Source: Proteiniphilum saccharofermentans
Lineage (GTDB): Bacteria > Bacteroidota > Bacteroidia > Bacteroidales > Dysgonomonadaceae
DNA: 64,000 bases
Direction: 5' to 3'
Assembly (NCBI RefSeq): GCF_900095135.1
Contig: NZ_LT605205.1
Location: 1,550,001 to 1,614,000 of the forward strand
Part shown: piece by piece, positions 57,416 to 64,000 of the stretch
Layout: the number at the start of each line of letters is the position of its first letter
Position numbering within the stretch: position 1 is the first letter of the stretch
Made by a program: the position numbers and the translations under genes
Notes under the pieces: model-generated
Seen by the model: the letters and a program-made list of their open reading frames with translations, nothing else
What the model was told of the DNA's origin: nothing
The model's database searches: none

Positions 57416-59053
57416 GTGCCAATCAATAGTATACGTCAAATCGGGAGATATTTGAGTGGGATACATTTTCGTATTCTACTAATTAGCTCGGCTGGCATAC
57501 TGAATGTTTGTGCCGGATTATTCTTTGTATGGATATCCAAACAGCTGATCGATATTGCTACCCGCTCCATAGAGGGTAATATGGCCCACTATATTGTGTT
57601 GCTGATAGCCACTATGGTTGGTCAAATTATCCTGTCGGCATTGAAAAATCGCATGGAAGCAGAGAACGATATATATTTTAAAAACAGATGGCGGTATAAG
57701 CTTTTTTCCCGCCTGATGGACAGTACCTGGAATGGGAAGGAGAGTTTTCATAGTGGTGATGCTGTCAACCGTATCGAAGAAGATGTGCGTGTAGTTGCCG
57801 AAGGTATTTGTAAATCGTTGCCTGCAGTAATTGTAACCTCTTTCCAGTTCCTGGGTGCCTTCCTTTTCCTGACTAGACTCAATGCCCAATTGGCATGGAC
57901 GCTTATTTTTATTATGCCGGTCTTTTTGGTATTGAGCAAGATATATGTGAAGCGCATGCGTCGGTTTACAGAGGAGATACGTAATCTGGATAGCCGGGTA
58001 CAATCTCATATACAGGAGAAACTGCAATATAAGGTGCTGATCCAAACACTCGGACAGAACATACCGGTAACTACTAAGCTAAATTCCATTCAATCCATAT
58101 TGTATAACCGTGTGATAAAGCGCGCGAATTTCACCGTCTTTTCCCGTACATTGATTATGTCCGGATTTGCTGCCGGTTACCTCATTGCCTTTCTTTGGGG
58201 GATAAGAGGCATCTACGAAGGAGCCATCACATTTGGTATGATGACCGCCTTTTTACAATTGGTCGGGCAGATTCAGCGCCCGCTGGTCGAACTCAGCCAG
58301 TATATACCTTCGATAGTACATACTATTACCTCTGCCGAAAGACTCAACGAACTGGATGACCTGACCACTGAAATACAAGGCAAACAACAGATGCTTCATG
58401 GACAGGTTGGGGTACGTCTCGAAAATATTTCATTTGCTTATCCCGATGGTGACCGACAAATAATAGAACATCTATCGTATGACTTTACTCCCGGGAGCCG
58501 TACGGCAATCATGGGTGAGACGGGGGTAGGTAAAAGCACCCTTATCCGCCTGATGCTGGCCTTGCTGCAACCCCGTGAAGGAAAGGTCTATTTATATAAT
58601 TCCACACAGGAACTGGAAGCAAGTCCGCTTACACGGTGTAATCTGGTATATGTCCCGCAGGGAAACACTTTGCTTAGTGGAACGATACGTGATAATCTGC
58701 TGTTGGGTAATCCGAATGCTACAGACCAGGAGCTCCGCAAAGTATTGATGACAACAGTAGCCGATTTCGTATATGACTTGCCCGATGGACTGGATACCCT
58801 TTGCGGAGAGCGAGGGGCGGGGTTAAGTGAAGGCCAATCGCAACGTATCTGCATAGCACGCGGATTACTTCGACCGGGAAATATCCTGTTGCTGGACGAA
58901 TTCAGTTCTTCACTGGATAAGGAAACTGAACGTCTGCTTATGGAGCGTCTTATTTCACAAACCAAGGATAAAACCCTGATATTTATTACACATAGGGAAA
59001 TCGTGGCACAATATTGCGGGCAAACAATCAAATTGGAGCGGAGAAGCCGGTAA
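57416..59053 (+). CDS. ABC transporter, fused membrane and ATPase domains (peptide exporter type)
   Basis: 545 residues with a GTG start at 57416. Six-helix membrane domain (about 15-300: ILLISSAGILNVCAGLFFVW, IVLLIATMVGQIILSAL, TRLNAQLAWTLIFIMPVFLV, IMSGFAAGYLIAFLWGIRGI), then the ATPase: Walker A GETGVGKST, signature LSEGQSQR (LSGGQ variant), Walker B NILLLDEFSSSLD, and a His in FITHRE. There is no N-terminal C39 peptidase, so leader removal must be done by another protein, fitting the S26-type peptidase at 55519. It is probably the exporter of the modified peptide. It is the last gene of the cluster and converges on the response regulator gene. Confidence 0.87.
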   Translation: MPINSIRQIGRYLSGIHFRILLISSAGILNVCAGLFFVWISKQLIDIATRSIEGNMAHYIVLLIATMVGQIILSALKNRMEAENDIYFKNRWRYKLFSRLMDSTWNGKESFHSGDAVNRIEEDVRVVAEGICKSLPAVIVTSFQFLGAFLFLTRLNAQLAWTLIFIMPVFLVLSKIYVKRMRRFTEEIRNLDSRVQSHIQEKLQYKVLIQTLGQNIPVTTKLNSIQSILYNRVIKRANFTVFSRTLIMSGFAAGYLIAFLWGIRGIYEGAITFGMMTAFLQLVGQIQRPLVELSQYIPSIVHTITSAERLNELDDLTTEIQGKQQMLHGQVGVRLENISFAYPDGDRQIIEHLSYDFTPGSRTAIMGETGVGKSTLIRLMLALLQPREGKVYLYNSTQELEASPLTRCNLVYVPQGNTLLSGTIRDNLLLGNPNATDQELRKVLMTTVADFVYDLPDGLDTLCGERGAGLSEGQSQRICIARGLLRPGNILLLDEFSSSLDKETERLLMERLISQTKDKTLIFITHREIVAQYCGQTIKLERRSR

Positions 59054-59070
59054 TCATCCCGCAAATAACA

Positions 59071-59751
59071 TTATCCTACAGACAACATATATCCTTTTCG
59101 CACTACCGATACAATTCTCAGGGATTTGTCGGATTGCAAAGCACGTCGCAGATATGTTATCTGTACATTTAGCGCAAGCGAATTGGTATAATTATCGGTA
59201 CCCCAGACCTTGTTGAGAAGGAGCTCCCGGCTTACCGTCTCATTGATGTTTTCTGCCAGGAGACGTAATATATCGGCCTGGCGGGATGTGATGATGGTTT
59301 TGGTATTTCCGGTAATCAGTTCGTTAGTGGTATAGTGGAATGAGATATTCCCAATTTTGTAAATTTTTTGATTCGTTTCGGATGGATTACCCAAACGCTC
59401 TTCTATCCGGGCCAATAGTTCTTCCGGATAAAACGGCTTGGCGAGATAGTCGTTCCCTTTCAGTTGAAATCCTTTTAACCTGTCGTTTTTATCGCTTCGG
59501 TCGGTCAGGAAAAAGATAAGTACCTTGTTGTCTTTCGCCCGAATCTCTCTCGCAACGTCAAAGCCATTCATCTCAGGCATATTCACATCCAGAAGCACCA
59601 AACCGGGTTTTATTTCATTGAAAAGATCCAGGGCAATGCGTCCGTTCCCCGCATAAGTGACGTTGTAACCGTTGTGCGTGAGGAAATCTTTCAACAAAAG
59701 TGCATATTTGATATCGTCGTCGGCAAAAAGTATTTTCAGGGATGGTTTCAT
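59071..59751 (-). CDS. OmpR-family response regulator
   Basis: 226 residues. The receiver domain starts LKILFADDDIKYALLLKDFL; the phosphorylated Asp is in LVLLDVNMPEMNG (about 54), and FLTDRSDK and AKPFYPEELLARI give the Thr/Lys switch. The winged-helix DNA-binding domain covers about 130-226 (LTSRQADILRLLAEN-like stretch, SRELLLNKVWGTDNY, LNVQITYLRRAL). It overlaps the kinase gene by 4 nt. Relatives include the RprY-type regulators of Bacteroidales. The divergent GLPGLI/outer-membrane-protein pair at 61491 is a likely target; this is inference. Confidence 0.92.
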   Translation of the reverse strand: MKPSLKILFADDDIKYALLLKDFLTHNGYNVTYAGNGRIALDLFNEIKPGLVLLDVNMPEMNGFDVAREIRAKDNKVLIFFLTDRSDKNDRLKGFQLKGNDYLAKPFYPEELLARIEERLGNPSETNQKIYKIGNISFHYTTNELITGNTKTIITSRQADILRLLAENINETVSRELLLNKVWGTDNYTNSLALNVQITYLRRALQSDKSLRIVSVVRKGYMLSVG

Positions 59752-61322
59752 TGTCGGGGAATTTTAACGGTTATGGTGGTGCCATAGTTGGGTTTGGACA
59801 GGACATCTACAGTTCCCCGATGGGCTTCCACCGCCATTTTTACATAGCTCAGCCCGAGTCCCATGCCGGGCAGCGATGCCACGTAGTCATTTTTTGAACG
59901 GAAGAAGGGTTCGAAGATATGGCTTTGTTCCGAGGCCGGAATACCAATCCCATTGTCCGATATGCTGAAAGACAGTCCATTGTCGTCAATTCCGGCATTT
60001 ACCCGGATAACCGGCTCCTCTCCCGAATATTTTATCGCATTTTCCAGCAGATTGATCACAATATTGTTCATTATCATTTTATCAGCAGTAACAGGGAGAG
60101 GAGTGCCGGGAAAATCGGTTTCGATGTGGAATTGTTTTCCCGCATTTTTCTGTACGTTTTCAATACAACCGGTAAGTACAACAGTGAAATCAAAATATGA
60201 AAGGTGGAGGCTTCCGGCAATTGTTTCAGCCTGGTTTACGTCCCGTAGCTTCTGCAAATAAGAGGTAAAGTTATCGGTTTCGATGCGGGCATTGTTCAGC
60301 ATTTCCGATTCTTCCGGAGAAGATTGTTGCAGGTATGAAACAATGGTTTTGAGTGTCTGTACCGGTCGTTTCAATTCATGAATGGTCGTATTGACGAAAT
60401 TCTGCCTCAATTTATTGATCCGTTGTTGCCGGGTGATGGTCTGTACCTGGAGCAGCAGGCAGACGATAAGCACTAAAACCAATATGATGCTTATGATGAT
60501 CTGTACCGTCATTGCTTTGATGATATGGGCGGGAGCTACCGGAACAGTTATTATGGCTACTTTTCTTTTTAGTACATTATAGGGGATTTCCACGGTAACG
60601 GAAGGATTTGCAATGGACAACTGTTTCATTGTTTTCGGTTGCCATAAGACAGAGTCGGGCGGCAATGATAACGTATCGATCCGGCTGGCTAGGTTCTCCG
60701 TTTTTAGTTGTACGATACTGTCCACATCACTTATTTTAAATGGAGAGTTTATATCGACAAGGAACAGGTCTACGGCATCGTATACCAGGTTTTGATTTTC
60801 TGAAGTTCTGAAACGGAAGGTATTCACGAGAGTAGAATCGGTTTGCAGCACTTTCTCTTCCCACCCTTTTACGGAGTCTTTTTGTACCGTGTTTGTTGTC
60901 TGTGTCAGGAATAGATTTTCTTCTATTTGATTGAGAAGATTTTTGCGTTGTTCATCTTCTTCCGGTTTGTTAATGCTGTCTTCCGAAAGTTGTGTTACCG
61001 GTTCGCCGGTAGCTTTTATTGTATGGATGGAAATAGTCCAGTCCGTAATATTTTCTTTCATTTCGGAAACATAAATGGTAGAGGTATTTTGGTTAAGATT
61101 CGTATTATAGGATTGCAGGTTTTCACGCTGACTCTTCAATTTTGCTTTTTGCCATGTCTTGTAATCATCCCATGCCAGCAAAATTTGCCCTGTTGTCTCA
61201 TTCGCCTTTTTTTCGAGTGTAAACCGGTATTGGTTGTATAGCCAGTATCCTTGCAAAAGGATCACCAACAATGCAGCGGTAATACTTAATGACCAGATTA
61301 ATTTTATTTTGCCTGATTTCAT
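59748..61322 (-). CDS. Sensor histidine kinase
   Basis: 524 residues. The first membrane helix is about 9-27 (IWSLSITAALLVILLQGYWL), followed by a periplasmic sensor of about 240 residues without a recognised fold and a second helix at about 272-297 (VQIIISIILVLVLIVCLLLQ). The HisKA domain has the phospho-His in FVNTTIHELKRPVQTLKTIV, and the ATPase domain has NIVINLLENAIKYSGEEP (N box), ISDNGIGIPASE (G1) and GMGLGLSYVKMAVEAHRG (G2). Its partner is the response regulator at 59071. A box TATATTTG (complement of 61348-61355) lies 26 nt upstream of the start and fits a -7 element. Confidence 0.92.
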   Translation of the reverse strand: MKSGKIKLIWSLSITAALLVILLQGYWLYNQYRFTLEKKANETTGQILLAWDDYKTWQKAKLKSQRENLQSYNTNLNQNTSTIYVSEMKENITDWTISIHTIKATGEPVTQLSEDSINKPEEDEQRKNLLNQIEENLFLTQTTNTVQKDSVKGWEEKVLQTDSTLVNTFRFRTSENQNLVYDAVDLFLVDINSPFKISDVDSIVQLKTENLASRIDTLSLPPDSVLWQPKTMKQLSIANPSVTVEIPYNVLKRKVAIITVPVAPAHIIKAMTVQIIISIILVLVLIVCLLLQVQTITRQQRINKLRQNFVNTTIHELKRPVQTLKTIVSYLQQSSPEESEMLNNARIETDNFTSYLQKLRDVNQAETIAGSLHLSYFDFTVVLTGCIENVQKNAGKQFHIETDFPGTPLPVTADKMIMNNIVINLLENAIKYSGEEPVIRVNAGIDDNGLSFSISDNGIGIPASEQSHIFEPFFRSKNDYVASLPGMGLGLSYVKMAVEAHRGTVDVLSKPNYGTTITVKIPRQ

Positions 61323-61347
61323 AGTGTTGTATATCCTGAATCCGAAA

Positions 61348-61355
61348 CAAATATA
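61348..61355 (-). promoter_or_regulatory. -7-type box TATATTTG for the two-component operon
   Basis: On the minus strand this matches TAnnTTTG and lies 26 nt before the kinase start at 61322. I see no clear TTTG at -33. Confidence 0.4.
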
Positions 61356-61452
61356 CCGCTTAACACGAAGATAGAATGGTTTTGACCCTACGATTTTTGC
61401 ATCAGTAATATTTCAGTAATATCAAAACAGTCGGTTGATGCTGATGAACTGC

Positions 61453-61460
61453 TACTTTTG
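61453..61460 (+). promoter_or_regulatory. -7-type box TACTTTTG for the GLPGLI gene
   Basis: Matches TAnnTTTG, 30 nt before the ATG at 61491. With the minus-strand box at 61348 it makes a divergent promoter region that the OmpR-family regulator may control. Confidence 0.45.
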
Positions 61461-61490
61461 CCGGACAGATAATGATAAAAAAGATATAAT

Positions 61491-62348
61491 ATGAAGAAAA
61501 TACTATTTCCTGCAGGGTTATTTTTATTAGGATTGTCAGTCTCAGCCCAGCGTATCACAATTCCTGATCTCAACTCATACAGTAAACTGATCGCGGTCGA
61601 TTCACTTGTTTTTACAGTGCAGTATGATGTCTCCATTGTAGAAAACCCTAATCATCCCGAGAATCTTACGAAAGAGACAATGATGCTGCGTGTGGGAGAA
61701 AATATATCGGAATATTATTCTTATACTTCTTTTATTGCCGATTCTGTGTTGCGGGCAGATGTGCAATCCAGGGCATCACAACAAATTATTAACGAACATT
61801 TGCAACAGTATGGTTTCGGCGTGATTACCCACCGTATCTATAAGAATTATCCTAAGGGTCAACTGACATTACTCGACCGGATGGCGACGGATAACTTTGT
61901 TGTGGAAGAACCGATGCCGAAAATTGATTGGACTATCCATCCCGACACTGCTACTGTATGCGGATATACTTGCCAAAAGGCGGTAGCCCATCTTTACGGG
62001 CGGGAATATGAAGTATGGTTCACTACTGAAATTCCTCGTAGCGACGGCCCCTGGAAACTGCATGGGCTACCCGGTCTTATCCTGAAAGCGGAAGATTCGC
62101 AAAAACATTACCGGTTTATAGCTACAGGTATTGAACAGAGCCGGACTACTTCTTTTATTGAAATGCCGGAGACTACACGCAGGAAAGTGTCACGTAAAGA
62201 GTTGAACAAGTTGCATGAACGTTATAATGCCGACCCTCAAGGATATATTAAAGTAAATGCACCCAATGTAACAATTACCGTGAAAGATAATATGGGGAAC
62301 GAAATCAGAAAAATGAGCAATCCCTATAATCCGATGGAAATCAATTGA
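61491..62348 (+). CDS. GLPGLI family secreted protein
   Basis: 285 residues. The signal peptide is MKKILFPAGLFLLGLSVSA. The name-giving motif is seen as GPWKLHGLPGLILKAED (about 190-206), and KAVAHLYGREYEVWFTTEIP shows the usual core (C-x(3)A-x(3)-GR-x-W-A/F-T/W). The function of this Bacteroidota family is unknown. It commonly sits directly upstream of a TonB-receptor-like protein, as here (62500), and the pair may be controlled by the divergent two-component system. Confidence 0.85.
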   Translation: MKKILFPAGLFLLGLSVSAQRITIPDLNSYSKLIAVDSLVFTVQYDVSIVENPNHPENLTKETMMLRVGENISEYYSYTSFIADSVLRADVQSRASQQIINEHLQQYGFGVITHRIYKNYPKGQLTLLDRMATDNFVVEEPMPKIDWTIHPDTATVCGYTCQKAVAHLYGREYEVWFTTEIPRSDGPWKLHGLPGLILKAEDSQKHYRFIATGIEQSRTTSFIEMPETTRRKVSRKELNKLHERYNADPQGYIKVNAPNVTITVKDNMGNEIRKMSNPYNPMEIN

Positions 62349-62420
62349 TTTGTAGAGTAAAGAATAAAGACGTTGTGAAAAAGAAGTTAGAAGTTGGAAG
62401 TTAAGAATTTACCTAGCCCC

Positions 62421-62500
62421 ATCAATCTTCATCAATCTTCATCAATCTTCATCAATCTTCATCAATCTTCATCAATCTCTATCAATCTCTATCAATCTCA
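62421..62500 (+). repeat. Eight tandem copies of a 10-bp unit ending at a start codon
   Basis: Five copies of ATCAATCTTC, two of ATCAATCTCT and one ATCAATCTCA run without gap from 62421; the last A is the first base of the ATG of the outer-membrane protein gene. No Shine-Dalgarno sequence fits between the array and the ATG, so the repeats themselves form the ribosome-binding/leader region. Confidence 0.9.
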
Positions 62501-64000
62501 TGTATAGACAGATATTATGTTTCATTGTCTTATGGGCATTTTTTAGTTCTTTTCGGGGGAACGCCCAGCAGACACTTTCCGGTACGGTCAACGATGCGGC
62601 AACCGGACAATTACTGGAGGCGGCAAATGTGGTGGTACTAAGGGGCGATCGTACAGTGGCGTTTACCATCAGTAACGAAAAAGGAGAATTCCTAATTCCT
62701 CTCAATGTTCCTGCTGATACACTTATACTCTCGGTTTCCTCGATGGGTTATGAGTCTTTTTCGGAAAGAATAGGAGACCGGTCAAACTTTACTGTAAGAC
62801 TGGTACCTTCGCCTATCCGGTTGAAAGAGGTCACCATTCGTCCGGGTAGGATATGGGGACGGAGTGACACGATACGTTATGATGCCTCGAAATTCTTGAG
62901 GGAAAATGATAAAACGGTCGAAGACCTGATGAGACGCCTGCCCGGTATTCAGGTGGATGACGACGGGAAGATCCAGTACAGGGGAAAGGAGATCGGGACA
63001 ATGTATGTAGAGGGACTGGATTTGATGGACAGCCGCTACAAGAGTGTAAGCCGGAATCTTTCCGCACAGTCGGTAAAAGAAGTGGAGGTACTGGATAACC
63101 ATCAACGAATTAAATCGCTGGCAGGGATAATACCAACAGATATTGCCGATATTAACATCAAACTCAAGGACAATTTCAAAGATAAATGGACTTTCAAACC
63201 CAAGGTGTCGGCAGGATTTTCAAGTGAAGGTTTTTTGTATGAGGCAGAAGCGAATGCTTTACAGATTGCCCGGAAAAGCCAGTCCCTTTATGCGTTGAAG
63301 TTATCCAATACCGGAAACGGTATCACTAAAGAAGGAGACAAAGGAATCGATGATATGCCCGGATTGCCTGATTACCGTTTGTTGTACTCCGGTACTATTT
63401 CAGCACCTTTGAAGGAAAACCGGTGGCTTTTTGATGATGCTGCACTTACTACAGCCAATCGTTTGTACCGTTTAGGCGAGGATTCGCGGTTGAAAATGAA
63501 TGCCTTTTATACGCAGGATCATATTAAACAGGAAGTAAATTCGGTTACATCTTATTTTAATCCGAATGATACACTGATGATTGAAGAGAACAAGAGCAGT
63601 TATCAGAGAGGCAGGTTATTGAATCTGTTCGCTGATTATGAGGACAATGCTGTAACCCACTATTTGCGCAATAAACTCGATTTCCAATTTGAAGAGAATC
63701 GGAGTAATACAGGAATTGGTGGTAGTTATCATGTTTCTCAATATCAAAGGGAGGAATCGCTTACCCTGCAGGATAATCTTAGTGTTACCCGTACGTTGGC
63801 CAATAAGGATATATGGCAGATGAGGTCGGTTTTAGGTTACTGGCGTCGTTGGCAGCAGTTGAAATTTAATGGTTATGATCGGCAGGCGCAATTGAATGGT
63901 CACGACCAGCCTATGCTGTTGGAAGGATTGTATGCCCGTGCAGAATCGGGATGGATCATTCGCCGGACAGAGGTCAGACAACATTATACCGTCGGAGCGT
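62500..64000 (+). CDS. TonB-receptor-like outer-membrane protein with regulatory-like beta domain (partial)
   Basis: At least 500 residues; the frame is open to the window end. The signal peptide ends about RGNAQ. A CarboxypepD-regulatory-like domain follows (LSGTVNDAATGQLLEAANVV ... KGEFLIPLNVPADTLILSVS), then a plug-like region (DKTVEDLMRRLPGIQVDDDG, YVEGLDLMDSRYKS, VKEVEVLDNHQRIKSL) and the start of a beta-barrel. This is the outer-membrane beta-barrel type that pairs with GLPGLI proteins and lacks a SusD. The start is fixed by the signal peptide; there is no in-frame ATG or GTG in the repeat array upstream. The ligand is unknown. Confidence 0.85.
   Translation, partial: MYRQILCFIVLWAFFSSFRGNAQQTLSGTVNDAATGQLLEAANVVVLRGDRTVAFTISNEKGEFLIPLNVPADTLILSVSSMGYESFSERIGDRSNFTVRLVPSPIRLKEVTIRPGRIWGRSDTIRYDASKFLRENDKTVEDLMRRLPGIQVDDDGKIQYRGKEIGTMYVEGLDLMDSRYKSVSRNLSAQSVKEVEVLDNHQRIKSLAGIIPTDIADINIKLKDNFKDKWTFKPKVSAGFSSEGFLYEAEANALQIARKSQSLYALKLSNTGNGITKEGDKGIDDMPGLPDYRLLYSGTISAPLKENRWLFDDAALTTANRLYRLGEDSRLKMNAFYTQDHIKQEVNSVTSYFNPNDTLMIEENKSSYQRGRLLNLFADYEDNAVTHYLRNKLDFQFEENRSNTGIGGSYHVSQYQREESLTLQDNLSVTRTLANKDIWQMRSVLGYWRRWQQLKFNGYDRQAQLNGHDQPMLLEGLYARAESGWIIRRTEVRQHYTVGA

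Noticed and set aside
53317-59053. Lasso peptide cluster
   Set aside because: The kinase, PqqD and ABC genes are reminiscent of one, but the Asn-synthetase-like cyclase and the transglutaminase-like leader protease are missing.
1-64000. CRISPR arrays, tRNA or rRNA genes, integrase/att sites
   Set aside because: I looked for regularly spaced repeats, cloverleaf sequences with GGTTCGAATC-type T-arms and tyrosine recombinases and saw none. The only regular array is the spacer-free 10-bp repeat at 62421.

Overview
The window comes from a Bacteroidota (Bacteroidales-type) chromosome. The evidence is three SusC/SusD pairs, two ECF sigma/FecR regulator pairs, a fimbrillin-like lipoprotein, a GLPGLI protein, and several promoter candidates of the Bacteroides type (TAnnTTTG near -7). 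The gene families resemble Dysgonomonadaceae/Porphyromonadaceae relatives, but I cannot fix the genus from the sequence alone.

Layout. (1) 1-5382, minus strand: a tightly packed, GC-rich operon of two GT4-type glycosyltransferases alternating with two GH130 proteins (one cut by the window edge). It looks like a mannoside/mannan-type metabolism unit. (2) 5383-10398: a mobile-element and toxin-antitoxin zone. It holds an IS1595-type element, an IS1634-type element that has split a higA antitoxin gene (TTAA duplication; the reading frame is restored when the IS is removed), and copies of a dispersed hairpin repeat. (3) 10399-20052: PUL-like locus 1, with ECF sigma, FecR, SusC (with STN domain), SusD, a secreted FAD oxidoreductase and a secreted nucleoside-hydrolase-like protein. 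(4) 20096-20777: a RelE-like toxin/antitoxin pair. (5) 21089-36553: PUL-like locus 2, with ECF sigma, FecR, SusC (STN), SusD, two discoidin-type surface lipoproteins, a large unknown lipoprotein, a second FAD oxidoreductase and a protein with an FMN-binding-like motif. (6) 37551-53102: locus 3, with an MFS symporter, SusC/SusD, three Gfo/Idh/MocA oxidoreductases (one Tat-exported), a Tat-exported TIM-barrel isomerase-like protein, a NapC/NrfH-type tetraheme cytochrome fused to a SUMF1 domain, and a fused CcsBA cytochrome c maturation protein. (7) 53317-59053: a compact cluster that looks like an unassigned peptide-modification (RiPP-like) system: a 49-residue peptide, fimbrillin-like lipoprotein, HprK-like kinase, S26-type peptidase, PqqD, nucleotidyltransferase and ABC exporter. 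(8) 59071-64000: a two-component system divergent from a GLPGLI protein and a TonB-receptor-like outer-membrane protein, whose start codon is preceded by eight 10-bp tandem repeats.

How it works together (inference). None of the three SusC/SusD loci carries a recognisable glycoside hydrolase or polysaccharide lyase. Oxidoreductases take that place, and locus 3 also carries a cytochrome and its haem-attachment machinery. I read this as nutrient-capture loci built around oxidative (keto-sugar-type) chemistry, with electrons possibly leaving through a periplasmic c-type cytochrome. The two best candidates for an undescribed system are this redox locus and the RiPP-like cluster at 53317-59053.
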